A stretch of 6,925 nt of DNA from CAYLYP01 sp964387795 (GCA_964387795.1 CAYLYP010000119.1:1-6925), one strand, 5' to 3'. Shown: positions 1-6,489, counted from the first letter of the stretch. Notes: a model not told the origin generated them from the letters alone. Translations and numbers: made by a program.

Positions 1-38
1 TCTCATTAAGGTATGTCTGGTAAATAATACAAGCTACT

Positions 39-2066
39 ATGGGCTTTAAGCTGATATCCGATTTTATGCCAACAGGCGACCAACCTGATGCCATCCACCA
101 ACTGGTGGATGGTATCAATAATGGTGTGCCCTGCCAGACCCTCCTGGGGGTGACAGGCAGCGGAAAGACATTTACAATTGCCAATGTCATAGAGCAGGTA
201 CAGCGCCCGACACTTATCCTTAGCCATAATAAAACACTGGCTGCACAGCTTTACGGTGAATTTAAACAATTCTTCCCCGAAAATGCTGTTGAATATTTCG
301 TTTCATATTATGATTATTACCAGCCCGAAGCCTATATCCCATCATCAAACACCTATATTGAAAAGGACTTATCCATCAATGATAATATTGAGAAGTTAAG
401 GCTGAGCGCTTCCTCGGCCTTGTTGTCCGGGAGACGGGACGTATTGGTGGTTGCATCGGTATCATGTATATATGGCATCGGGAACCCTGAAGATTTTAAT
501 GCCAATGTAATCCATATTAATGTTGGCATGGTAGTATCCAGGAACAAATTTCTATACCGCCTTGTTGAAAGCCTTTACTCAAGGACACAGGCTGATTTTA
601 CACGGGGCACCTTCAGGGTCAAGGGCGATACTGTTGATGTGTTCCCGGCTTATGCTGATTTTGCATACCGGATTGTATTCTGGGGCGATGAGATAGAAAG
701 CATCGAATCCTTTGACCCCCTGAATGGGAATAGCTTTGAAAGCTTTGAGCAAATTGCAGTCTATCCTGCCAATATCTTTGTCACCACCCGCGACAGCATG
801 CAGAACGCCATCCATAACATTCAGGATGATTTAGTTTCCCAGATGGAGTTTTTCAAAAGTACCGGGCGTGAGCTTGAAGCCAAAAGGCTTGAAGACCGCG
901 TTAACTATGATCTGGAGATGATGCGGGAACTTGGTTATTGCAGTGGCATCGAGAATTATAGCCGATACTTTGACGGACGCAAACCCGGAGGGCGGCCTTT
1001 CTGCCTTATCGACTATTTCCCCAACGACTTCCTTTTGGTGGTTGACGAGAGCCATGTTACAATGCCACAGATCAGGGCTATGTATGGGGGCGACCGTTCA
1101 AGGAAAACCAACCTCGTTGAATATGGCTTCCGATTACCTTCTGCTCTTGACAACAGGCCACTCACCTTTGAAGAGTTTGAAGGCCTTGTGCACCAATCAA
1201 TCTTTGTGAGTGCTACCCCTGCCGACTATGAACTTATGAAAAGCGAAGGGGTTGTGGTGGAACAGCTTATCAGGCCAACAGGCTTACTGGAACCCGTCAT
1301 TGAAGTAAAACCATCCTTAAACCAGATTGATGACCTCTTAAATGAAATCAATATTAGGGTACAGGTGAATGAAAGGGTGCTTGTTACCACTCTTACCAAA
1401 AGAATGGCGGAAGAACTTTCAAAATACCTGATCCAGGCTTCGGTAAGGTGCCGCTATATCCATTCGGATGTTGACACCCTGGAACGTATTGAGATATTAA
1501 GGGAACTCCGCCTTGGGGTTATTGATGTCTTAATTGGTGTAAACCTTTTAAGGGAAGGGCTCGACCTTCCCGAAGTATCCCTTGTGGCAATCCTTGATGC
1601 AGACAAGGAAGGCTTTCTCCGTTCGGAGCGCTCACTTGTGCAGACAGCAGGCCGGGCAGCACGTAACATCAACTCAAAGGTCATCATGTATGCCGATAAG
1701 ATGACCCGTTCGATGCAGGCTACCATTGACCAAACCAACAGAAAACGGGAAAAACAAATTGCATATAATATTGTAAACAACATCACCCCTACCCAGATAA
1801 AAAAATCCATCGAAGCCATTCACGGGCAAACATCAGTTGCAGATACACGGGCAAAAGCATCGAAGATTTATGTTGAAAAAGAAAGCATCGATATTGCTGC
1901 CGACCCTGTTGTAGGCTATATGACCAAAGAACAGCTCCAAAAAGCAATCATTGCAACACGCAAGGAAATGGAAAAATCTGCAAAATCCCTCGACTTTATT
2001 GATGCTGCCAGGCTCAGGGATGAAATGCTTGGCCTTGAAAAGCTGCTCCAGGAAAAATACCTTTAG
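39..2066 (+). CDS. uvrB: UvrABC system protein B (excision nuclease helicase subunit)
   Basis: UvrB is the damage-verifying, ATP-dependent subunit of cytoplasmic nucleotide excision repair. It is loaded on DNA by UvrA and then recruits the nuclease UvrC. The 675-residue product has full family length. Visible landmarks in order: the typical N-terminus FKLISDFMPTGDQP (3-16); Walker A GVTGSGKT (37-44); the tyrosine-rich beta-hairpin that clamps DNA (Tyr90, 91, 93, 94, then QPEAYIP); the Walker B/DEAD-like box DESH (336-339); VSATPADYE; the helicase C-terminal block HSDVDTLER and LLREGLDLPEV; motif VI QTAGRAARN (535-543); and a C-terminal UVR domain (about 635-673, DAARLRDEM) that contacts UvrC. 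The ATG at 39 is chosen because the family N-terminus begins right there. No strong Shine-Dalgarno sequence precedes it. Only 38 bases lie upstream, so any promoter or upstream operon partner is not visible. The gene appears intact. Confidence 0.98.
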   Translation: MGFKLISDFMPTGDQPDAIHQLVDGINNGVPCQTLLGVTGSGKTFTIANVIEQVQRPTLILSHNKTLAAQLYGEFKQFFPENAVEYFVSYYDYYQPEAYIPSSNTYIEKDLSINDNIEKLRLSASSALLSGRRDVLVVASVSCIYGIGNPEDFNANVIHINVGMVVSRNKFLYRLVESLYSRTQADFTRGTFRVKGDTVDVFPAYADFAYRIVFWGDEIESIESFDPLNGNSFESFEQIAVYPANIFVTTRDSMQNAIHNIQDDLVSQMEFFKSTGRELEAKRLEDRVNYDLEMMRELGYCSGIENYSRYFDGRKPGGRPFCLIDYFPNDFLLVVDESHVTMPQIRAMYGGDRSRKTNLVEYGFRLPSALDNRPLTFEEFEGLVHQSIFVSATPADYELMKSEGVVVEQLIRPTGLLEPVIEVKPSLNQIDDLLNEINIRVQVNERVLVTTLTKRMAEELSKYLIQASVRCRYIHSDVDTLERIEILRELRLGVIDVLIGVNLLREGLDLPEVSLVAILDADKEGFLRSERSLVQTAGRAARNINSKVIMYADKMTRSMQATIDQTNRKREKQIAYNIVNNITPTQIKKSIEAIHGQTSVADTRAKASKIYVEKESIDIAADPVVGYMTKEQLQKAIIATRKEMEKSAKSLDFIDAARLRDEMLGLEKLLQEKYL

Positions 2067-2169
2067 GGCACACTTAAGTCAAAATATCTTTTATTGTATT
2101 TTAATCTTACTTCTATTGAAGATTTAATGTTTTTTATCTAAATTATTTTAAAAAATTACTATTTTTTAC

Positions 2170-2200
2170 TTGTTTAATACAAAGATTTGTTATATATTTA
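2170..2200 (+). promoter_or_regulatory. Candidate Bacteroidota-type promoter of the SPT-like gene
   Basis: A TTG at 2170-2172 is followed after 20 bases by TATATTTA at 2193-2200. This matches 7 of 8 positions of the Bacteroidota -7 consensus TAnnTTTG, with the usual -33/-7 spacing of about 19-21. Transcription would start near 2206, giving a leader of roughly 80 bases before the ATG at 2288. The whole 2067-2287 spacer is very AT-rich, so a chance match is a real possibility. I see no convincing uvrB terminator and no other gene in this spacer. Confidence 0.35.
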
Positions 2201-2287
2201 ACAATCAATGATATGCCATATTTCTTATTATCCCTATTGGCCTGTCAGATGAAACAATCCTGTTTTTATTCTTAATATCAAGCTGCC

Positions 2288-3556
2288 ATGGACTTATTTG
2301 AAAAAGCTGTTAAGAACATTGGCCCTTTAGGCCAATATGCCAACAAACTGCACGGTTATTTCACCTTCCCCAAGCTGGAAGGCGATATTAATACAAGAAT
2401 GCTGTTTAATGGAAAAGAAAAAACCATTTGGGCTTTAAGTGATTACCTCGGTATTGCAAGTATTGCCGAAGTAAAAGAAACAGACGTGCAATCATTAAAA
2501 GAATATGGCCTGCTGAACCCAATGGGTTCAAGGATCACCACAGGACATTCATCATTACATGAGCAATTGGAAGTAAAACTGGCTGCATTCTCTGAAAAGG
2601 AATCTGCTTTTGTTTTAAACAATGCTTACCAGGGAATGATATCCATCATTGATGCAATTGCCGATCGCAAGGATGTTATCATTTATGATTCCGATTGCAA
2701 TGCAGGCATCATTGACGGGGCAAGGTTGCATATCGGGAAACGATTTGTTTATCAGCATAACAATATAGACAACCTTAAAAAACAATTGGAACGGGCAAGC
2801 AAGCTTGTTAAGGAAACAGGAGGTATTATCCTTGTAATCACCCAGGGGGTTTTTGAGCTATCAGGGAGCATAGGCCGAATAGATGAGATAATAAAACTAA
2901 AAAAGGAATTTCGCTTCAGGCTCATGGTAGATGACTCTCACGGTATTGGGGTATTGGGCGCAACAGGCAGGGGCATTGGAGAACATTTCGGGCTTCAGGC
3001 TTCCATAGACATCTACTTTAGCTCCTTCGAAAATGCCTTTGTCAGCATGGGTGCTTATGTGGCTTCAAAAAAAGAGCTTATCAGGTACCTTGCATATAAT
3101 ATGCGCTCCCAAACCTTTGCAGGCTCATTGTCCGCCCATATCGTTGCAGGCATCTATAAAAGGCTTGAAGTTATTGACCTCCATCCTGAATTCAGGGAAC
3201 AGCTATTAAAAATCAGCCAATCGCTACAATCCGGCTTGCGCTCCAATGGGTTCAATACGGGTAATTCGCAAGCAGCAATCACTACGGTTTACCTCTCAGG
3301 TGATACCTCCGAAGCAACCCATATTGCTGTTGAACTAAGGGAAAAGTTTAATATCTTTTGCCATGTTTTGGGATATCCCGTTATCCCAAAAGGGATGATC
3401 CAAATCAGGTTTTTTGCCAGCAGGCTCCATACCCTCATTGATGTAAGGGATGTAATCAATGCGATGATAGAAATCCGTAGCAGGTTGGAAAACGGGGCTT
3501 ATTATGCAGGGGAAGCAGCCCATCTGTCAGTTTTGGAAAGCAACCCTCTCAGCTAA
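2288..3556 (+). CDS. Serine palmitoyltransferase-like alpha-oxoamine synthase homologue lacking the PLP lysine (probable pseudoenzyme)
   Basis: This 422-residue protein has the fold-type I PLP architecture of the alpha-oxoamine synthases (SPT, BioF, Kbl), which condense an amino acid with an acyl thioester. It most resembles the Bacteroidota SPT group: N-terminus MDLFEKAVKNIGPLGQ, then PMGSRITTGHSSLHEQLE (78-95), VDDSHGIGVLGATGRG (214-229), YPVIPKG (363-369) and Arg374. Asp215 and His218 of the cofactor site are kept. The lysine that should form the Schiff base, 34 residues after Asp215, is Asn249 (codon AAT at 3032-3034, context SSFENAF). The histidine that stacks on the PLP ring is Asn138 (DCNAGIIDG), and a glycine expected in the NFGYQG-like loop is Ala113. 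The frame is open and full length, so this does not look like a decaying pseudogene. Classical catalysis is unlikely; a structural or regulatory partner of a true SPT is one possibility. It stands alone, convergent with a DUF1801 gene. Fold assignment is secure; the function is not known. Confidence 0.9.
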   Translation: MDLFEKAVKNIGPLGQYANKLHGYFTFPKLEGDINTRMLFNGKEKTIWALSDYLGIASIAEVKETDVQSLKEYGLLNPMGSRITTGHSSLHEQLEVKLAAFSEKESAFVLNNAYQGMISIIDAIADRKDVIIYDSDCNAGIIDGARLHIGKRFVYQHNNIDNLKKQLERASKLVKETGGIILVITQGVFELSGSIGRIDEIIKLKKEFRFRLMVDDSHGIGVLGATGRGIGEHFGLQASIDIYFSSFENAFVSMGAYVASKKELIRYLAYNMRSQTFAGSLSAHIVAGIYKRLEVIDLHPEFREQLLKISQSLQSGLRSNGFNTGNSQAAITTVYLSGDTSEATHIAVELREKFNIFCHVLGYPVIPKGMIQIRFFASRLHTLIDVRDVINAMIEIRSRLENGAYYAGEAAHLSVLESNPLS

Positions 3557-3650
3557 TCCCATTGGGATAGTGATTTATTGTAAGATATGCTGAAAACATT
3601 CTACAAGGAATAATCTGTTAACACAATTATCCCTTATTATCATTGGATCA

Positions 3651-3731
3651 ATGAAGGCTTTTCTTTTGAGCTTAGTATTAGGTGCAATCCAGCTTATTGC
3701 AACAGTTTCCAATCAGTTTTTTCACTGCTGA
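3651..3731 (+). CDS. Possible 26-codon hydrophobic micro-ORF or signal-peptide remnant
   Basis: An ATG at 3651 opens a 26-codon frame ending in TGA at 3729-3731. The peptide starts MKAFLLSLVLGAIQLIA, that is, one lysine followed by a hydrophobic stretch of about 16 residues, like a signal peptide or small membrane peptide. It then ends in NQFFHC. Its last bases overlap the 3' end of the minus-strand DUF1801 gene. No clear Shine-Dalgarno sequence or promoter was found. It could be a tiny membrane protein, the stump of a lost secreted-protein gene, or chance in a 165-base spacer. No family is recognised. Confidence 0.2.
   Translation: MKAFLLSLVLGAIQLIATVSNQFFHC
3683..3701 (-). terminator. Weak hairpin downstream of the DUF1801 gene
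   Basis: TGCAAT (3683-3688) and ATTGCA (3696-3701) form a 6-bp perfect inverted repeat around a 7-base loop. It lies about 20 bases beyond the stop codon of the minus-strand gene, where a terminator would be expected. There is no run of T after it on that strand, so it is at best a weak terminator or 3'-end stabilising stem. Confidence 0.2.
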
Positions 3732-4075
3732 TTTTCAAGCACCCTGAATGAGACAATCTCAGCAATAAGCCCCAAAGGCAATTCCTGATTAAGGGGAAAT
3801 TGTACAGAACCCTTCCCCTGCTTAAAAGCCGAAAGCTTTTCCTTAAACTTTTCATGCCCTGTTGGTGTAGCATAAAACCCAATATGATTTTCATAGCCCC
3901 CAAAATACACTAAGGGCTTTTTGTTCATCCAATAAGCTGGCATTCCATAAGCAAAGCCTTCGATTGCACCCGGAGCATTTTCGATAACCACTTTTCGGAT
4001 TGACAACAACCTATCCCTTGTCTTCTCTGGGAATTTGGCTATATAGGCATCAACACTTTCATGATCCTGTTTCAT
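3722..4075 (-). CDS. DUF1801 / YdhG-like domain protein
   Basis: This 117-residue soluble protein is a single DUF1801 (YdhG-like) domain, close to the usual size for the family. Recognisable family features are the N-terminal helix with VDAYIAKFPEKTRDRL (8-23), the block AYGMPAYWMNKKPLVYF (42-58), then GFYATPTGHEKF (66-77), and the signature KGSVQFPLNQELP (88-100) before a final helix. There is no signal peptide or membrane segment. The Bacillus member YdhG has been proposed as a frataxin-like iron chaperone, but most members have no assigned role, so no function is claimed here. The ATG at 4073-4075 is the natural start; no Shine-Dalgarno sequence precedes it, as is common in Bacteroidota. 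It is the only complete gene on the minus strand, convergent with the SPT-like gene and divergent from the membrane-protein gene. Confidence 0.85.
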   Translation of the reverse strand: MKQDHESVDAYIAKFPEKTRDRLLSIRKVVIENAPGAIEGFAYGMPAYWMNKKPLVYFGGYENHIGFYATPTGHEKFKEKLSAFKQGKGSVQFPLNQELPLGLIAEIVSFRVLENQQ

Positions 4076-4092
4076 ATAATGCTTGTATTTTG

Positions 4093-4117
4093 TTTATTAC
4101 ATAAAGGATGTAATAAA
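4093..4117. repeat. 10-bp perfect inverted repeat in the divergent spacer
   Basis: TTTATTACAT (4093-4102), a 5-base loop AAAGG, and ATGTAATAAA (4108-4117) form a perfect 10-bp inverted repeat. It lies 17 bases upstream of the DUF1801 start codon. A second palindrome, TGTTTAAACA, sits at 4131-4140. It may be an operator for one or both divergent genes, or a hairpin in the DUF1801 leader. It lacks the GC-rich stem and following T-run of a standard terminator. Confidence 0.4.
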
Positions 4118-4198
4118 AATAATTTATAAATGTTTAAACAAAAAATACAGTACCTGGTTCAAAAAGGCAAAAGCTGATAAGGGAAAAATCAATTTTAG

Positions 4199-4206
4199 TA
4201 TCTTTA
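4199..4206 (+). promoter_or_regulatory. -7 promoter box just upstream of the membrane-protein gene
   Basis: TATCTTTA matches 7 of 8 positions of the Bacteroidota -7 consensus TAnnTTTG and sits 12 bases before the ATG at 4219. No good TTG is present about 20 bases upstream. Transcription from this box would begin within the A9 tract (4209-4217), giving a leader of under 10 bases, so the mRNA would be nearly leaderless. Confidence 0.4.
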
Positions 4207-4218
4207 CGAAAAAAAAAG

Positions 4219-5523
4219 ATGGCTTTGGCAATCATCCTGATCCTATCATCAATACTATTATTAAAGCATCCCTTTTTCAATAAGATTGACAAAATCCCTT
4301 ATTGGTGGGTATTCGCAGTTTTCATCCTGAAAATCGGGTTAGGCTGCCTGATTACAATCATTTATACCTATTATTACCCTCCAACGGATTCGGATATTTA
4401 TAAATATTACACGCAGGGGATGCATTTAAGCCAGTTGGCCGTGCAAGACCCTGTCCTGTTTATAAAAGTCATTACAGGCCTTTTTCAGAACGACCCTGAG
4501 GTATTTAACTTCGTCGATCAACTTGATTATTGGTTTAAGCCCTATAATGACAACATCTATAATGACTCGCGTATCATCATTAAGCTAAATGCAATTTTGG
4601 GGCTTATCAGCAGGGGCAATATATACACCCACACGATAGTAATGTGCCTTCTGTCAACAATGGGCTTAACGGCATTGTACCGCTTTTTTGCATATTACAT
4701 AAAGGAATCAAAAAAAGCATTGTTTGCAGCAGTGTTTTTATTCCCATCGGTGCTATTCTGGGGGTCGGGAATGCTTAAAGAAGGCCTGTTCTTTTTTGCC
4801 ATAGGCTATACCTTATATTTTATCCATAAGCTGATAAACAAAGAAGCAGGCTGGAAACTTTTTCTATCATGCATCCCATCCATCCTGCTCATGTTTTATT
4901 TAAAACCATTTGCCGGGATTTCATTATTGCCCCCTTTACTGGCTTTGCTTATCGGTAAAAGGTTTCATATCAGTCCTGCATACAGGTATCTTTTTGCCAT
5001 TGCCCTGTTTTTTATAATAAGCCTGCTATTGCCATACCTGCATCCGGGATTAAACATTTATCAGTTTATTTTCAACAAACAAAAAGATTTTTTCAACCTT
5101 GTAAATGCAGTTGGGGCCGGGAGCATCGTATATATCCCCAGGATAAGCGCATCAGCATGGAGTGTAATCATGGCTGCCCCTGTAGCACTTTTTAATGTGT
5201 TGTTCAGGCCACACATTTTTGAGGCTCACTCCATCGTAAGCCTGATGGCAGCCCTTGAGAATGCATTAATTGCGCTGCTCATCATCCTGAGTATTTTTAG
5301 CTGCCTGATAAAAAAACAACAGATTTTTAAAAATGAGATCTTTTGGTTTGCCCTTGTATATGTAACCATATCTTTTTTAATTATTGGATTGACAACTCCT
5401 GTAGCAGGGGCTTTTGTAAGATATAAAACATCAGCGCTGCCCTTTTTAGGGGTTTTATTTGTAATGGCAATCCACAAAGATATTTTTGGTTGGGTACAAA
5501 GGAAAAGGCAAAAAAAGCTGTGA
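4219..5523 (+). CDS. Polytopic inner-membrane protein, possible envelope glycan polymerase or GT-C-like glycosyltransferase
   Basis: This 434-residue protein has about 11-12 hydrophobic segments: roughly 1-16, 28-52, 136-160, 167-182, 187-205, 212-229, 231-246, 255-274, 313-330, 338-364, 374-394 and 403-418. A basic C-terminal tail (KRQKK) suggests a cytoplasmic end. The first large hydrophilic loop (about 53-120) opens with PPTDSDIYKYY, an acidic Asp57-x-Asp59 placement reminiscent of GT-C glycosyltransferases. FPSVLFWGSGMLKEGL (175-190) resembles a block found in Bacteroidota membrane proteins of exopolysaccharide and O-antigen clusters. A late RYKTSALPFL (401-410) is also typical of that kind of protein. 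I recognise no exact family, so the enzyme role is inferred from topology and local motifs. No other glycan genes are visible nearby, which weakens the inference. The SDR gene follows after 80 bases on the same strand. The start at 4219 fits the hydrophobic N-terminus and the promoter box 12 bases upstream. Confidence 0.85.
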   Translation: MALAIILILSSILLLKHPFFNKIDKIPYWWVFAVFILKIGLGCLITIIYTYYYPPTDSDIYKYYTQGMHLSQLAVQDPVLFIKVITGLFQNDPEVFNFVDQLDYWFKPYNDNIYNDSRIIIKLNAILGLISRGNIYTHTIVMCLLSTMGLTALYRFFAYYIKESKKALFAAVFLFPSVLFWGSGMLKEGLFFFAIGYTLYFIHKLINKEAGWKLFLSCIPSILLMFYLKPFAGISLLPPLLALLIGKRFHISPAYRYLFAIALFFIISLLLPYLHPGLNIYQFIFNKQKDFFNLVNAVGAGSIVYIPRISASAWSVIMAAPVALFNVLFRPHIFEAHSIVSLMAALENALIALLIILSIFSCLIKKQQIFKNEIFWFALVYVTISFLIIGLTTPVAGAFVRYKTSALPFLGVLFVMAIHKDIFGWVQRKRQKKL

Positions 5524-5603
5524 TTATTCAATTCAATAACTAATTTTGCTTTTTGAAAACAACAGGACAATCAATTTAGTAACAAAATATACATCAAAAG
5601 GGC

Positions 5604-6362
5604 ATGAAAACAGTATTGATAACCGGAGCAAGCAGTGGAATAGGTCAGGCATGTGCAATCAGGTTTGCAAAGGAAGGCTACAGACTCATCATAAATGGCA
5701 GAAGGTCTGATAAATTGGAAGCACTTGAAAAACAAATCAGGCAAGACTATAAGGTTGAGACTTTTAAACTCGTTTTTGATGTAAGAAAAAGGGATGAAGT
5801 AATCAAAGGGATTGCATCCTTACCTAAGGAATGGTCAAAGATTGATATCCTGGTAAACAATGCAGGGTTGGCAGCCGGTCTTGATCCGATACAGGAAGGC
5901 AGTGAAATGGATTGGGAACAGATGATAGACACCAATGTAAAAGGTTTACTATTTGTAAGCCAGGCAGTAATCCCGGGAATGATTGAAAATACCAGCGGTC
6001 ACATTATTAATATTGGAAGCATTGCAGGCAGGGAAGTATATCCCAAGGGAAATGTTTATTGCGCAACGAAACATGCTGTTGATGCCCTTACAAAAGGGAT
6101 GCGCATGGATCTTCTGCCTTATGGCATTAAGGTAAGCCAGATAGCTCCCGGTGCAGTAGAAACAGAGTTTTCAATTGTCCGTTTTAAAGGCGACAGCGAA
6201 AGGGCAAAAAAGGTATATGAAGGCTTTACCCCATTGAGGGGAGAGGACATTGCAGATGCTTGTTTTTATATTGCCAGCCTACCCGGACATGTCAATATCA
6301 ACGACTTACTTATCATGCCAACAGCCCAGGCATCGGCTACTATCATACACAAAAAAATATAA
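5604..6362 (+). CDS. Short-chain dehydrogenase/reductase, YdfG-like NADP-dependent oxidoreductase
   Basis: This is a classical SDR of 252 residues with a complete active site. It has the Rossmann glycine motif TGASSGIG (7-14), NGRR (31-34) whose arginines favour NADP(H) over NAD(H), the acidic Asp59, NNAG (85-88), catalytic Asn111, Ser139 and the Tyr152-x-x-x-Lys156 pair (VYCATK). PGAVETEF (182-189) and the C-terminal NINDLLIMPTAQ (231-242) are characteristic of the YdfG group. Escherichia coli YdfG oxidises L-serine, L-allo-threonine and 3-hydroxy acids and also reduces malonic semialdehyde. The true substrate here cannot be read from the sequence. It is a soluble cytoplasmic enzyme. The ATG at 5604 is preceded by AAAAGGG (5595-5601), a weak Shine-Dalgarno-like sequence that supports this start. 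It lies 80 bases after the membrane-protein gene; co-transcription is possible but not shown. A hairpin with a T-run follows the stop. Confidence 0.95.
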   Translation: MKTVLITGASSGIGQACAIRFAKEGYRLIINGRRSDKLEALEKQIRQDYKVETFKLVFDVRKRDEVIKGIASLPKEWSKIDILVNNAGLAAGLDPIQEGSEMDWEQMIDTNVKGLLFVSQAVIPGMIENTSGHIINIGSIAGREVYPKGNVYCATKHAVDALTKGMRMDLLPYGIKVSQIAPGAVETEFSIVRFKGDSERAKKVYEGFTPLRGEDIADACFYIASLPGHVNINDLLIMPTAQASATIIHKKI

Positions 6363-6379
6363 TCTGATGCTTTTAAGTG

Positions 6380-6427
6380 AAACACTGAAAAAAAACTTAA
6401 ATTAGCAGGCTGAAAAGTGTTTTTTTT
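6380..6427 (+). terminator. Terminator-like hairpin after the SDR gene
   Basis: AAACACT (6380-6386) pairs with AGTGTTT (6416-6422), and the T-run continues to 6427 (eight T from 6420). A second stem, TTTAAG (6372-6377) with CTTAAA (6396-6401), is an alternative. The loop is long (29 bases) and the stem AT-rich, so this is a plausible but not strong intrinsic terminator. Its position, just beyond the SDR stop and before the next promoter-like box, fits. Confidence 0.4.
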
Positions 6428-6441
6428 CTAAAAAAATGTTA

Positions 6442-6449
6442 TATATTTG
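6442..6449 (+). promoter_or_regulatory. Perfect TAnnTTTG -7 box upstream of the response regulator
   Basis: TATATTTG is an exact match to the Bacteroidota -7 consensus. There is no clear TTG about 20 bases upstream, only GTGTTTTTTTT. Transcription would begin around 6455, giving a leader of about 105-110 bases to the ATG at 6563. The leader holds three inverted repeats. Confidence 0.45.
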
Positions 6450-6453
6450 TATC

Positions 6454-6489
6454 AAATCAGCATGGTTTTACTATAAAAAACACTGATTT
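6454..6489 (+). repeat. Leader inverted repeat 1
   Basis: AAATCAG (6454-6460) and CTGATTT (6483-6489) form a 7-bp perfect inverted repeat with a 22-base spacer. Its right arm shares 6486-6489 with the next inverted repeat, so the two stems cannot both form fully in one transcript. Confidence 0.35.

Noticed and set aside
12..19. TATGTCTG as a -7 promoter box for uvrB
   Set aside because: It matches 7 of 8 consensus positions, but the -33 region would lie outside the window and the leader would be very short, so it cannot be assessed.
1454..1819. A 121-codon open frame on the minus strand inside uvrB
   Set aside because: It is antisense to the conserved helicase C-terminal motifs, and its translation shows no recognisable domain. 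The other long minus-strand frames over uvrB, the SPT-like gene, the membrane protein, the SDR and the response regulator are likewise coding shadows.
3556..3568. ATCCC-ATT-GGGAT hairpin at the stop codon of the SPT-like gene as a terminator
   Set aside because: The stem is only 5 bp with a 3-base loop, no T-run follows, and it overlaps the stop codon.
4114..4142. Minus-strand promoter for the DUF1801 gene (TATTTTTA with TTTG upstream)
   Set aside because: The spacing is only 17 bases and the region is so AT-rich that similar matches occur by chance.
4083..4283. A 66-codon plus-strand frame starting in the divergent spacer
   Set aside because: It is a lysine/isoleucine-rich translation of AT-rich spacer, covers the inverted repeat and the promoter box, and overlaps the better-supported membrane-protein start in another frame.
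5552..5584. Promoter for the SDR gene based on TTTG at 5552-5555
   Set aside because: The sequence about 20 bases downstream (TTAGTAAC) does not fit TAnnTTTG, so only the -33-like part is present.
5604..6362. The SDR as a 3-ketosphinganine reductase working with the SPT-like protein
   Set aside because: Its motifs, including the C-terminal NIND...MPTAQ block, are those of the YdfG group. It is about 2 kb away from the SPT-like gene with a minus-strand gene and a membrane-protein gene between, so there is no real support for a shared pathway.
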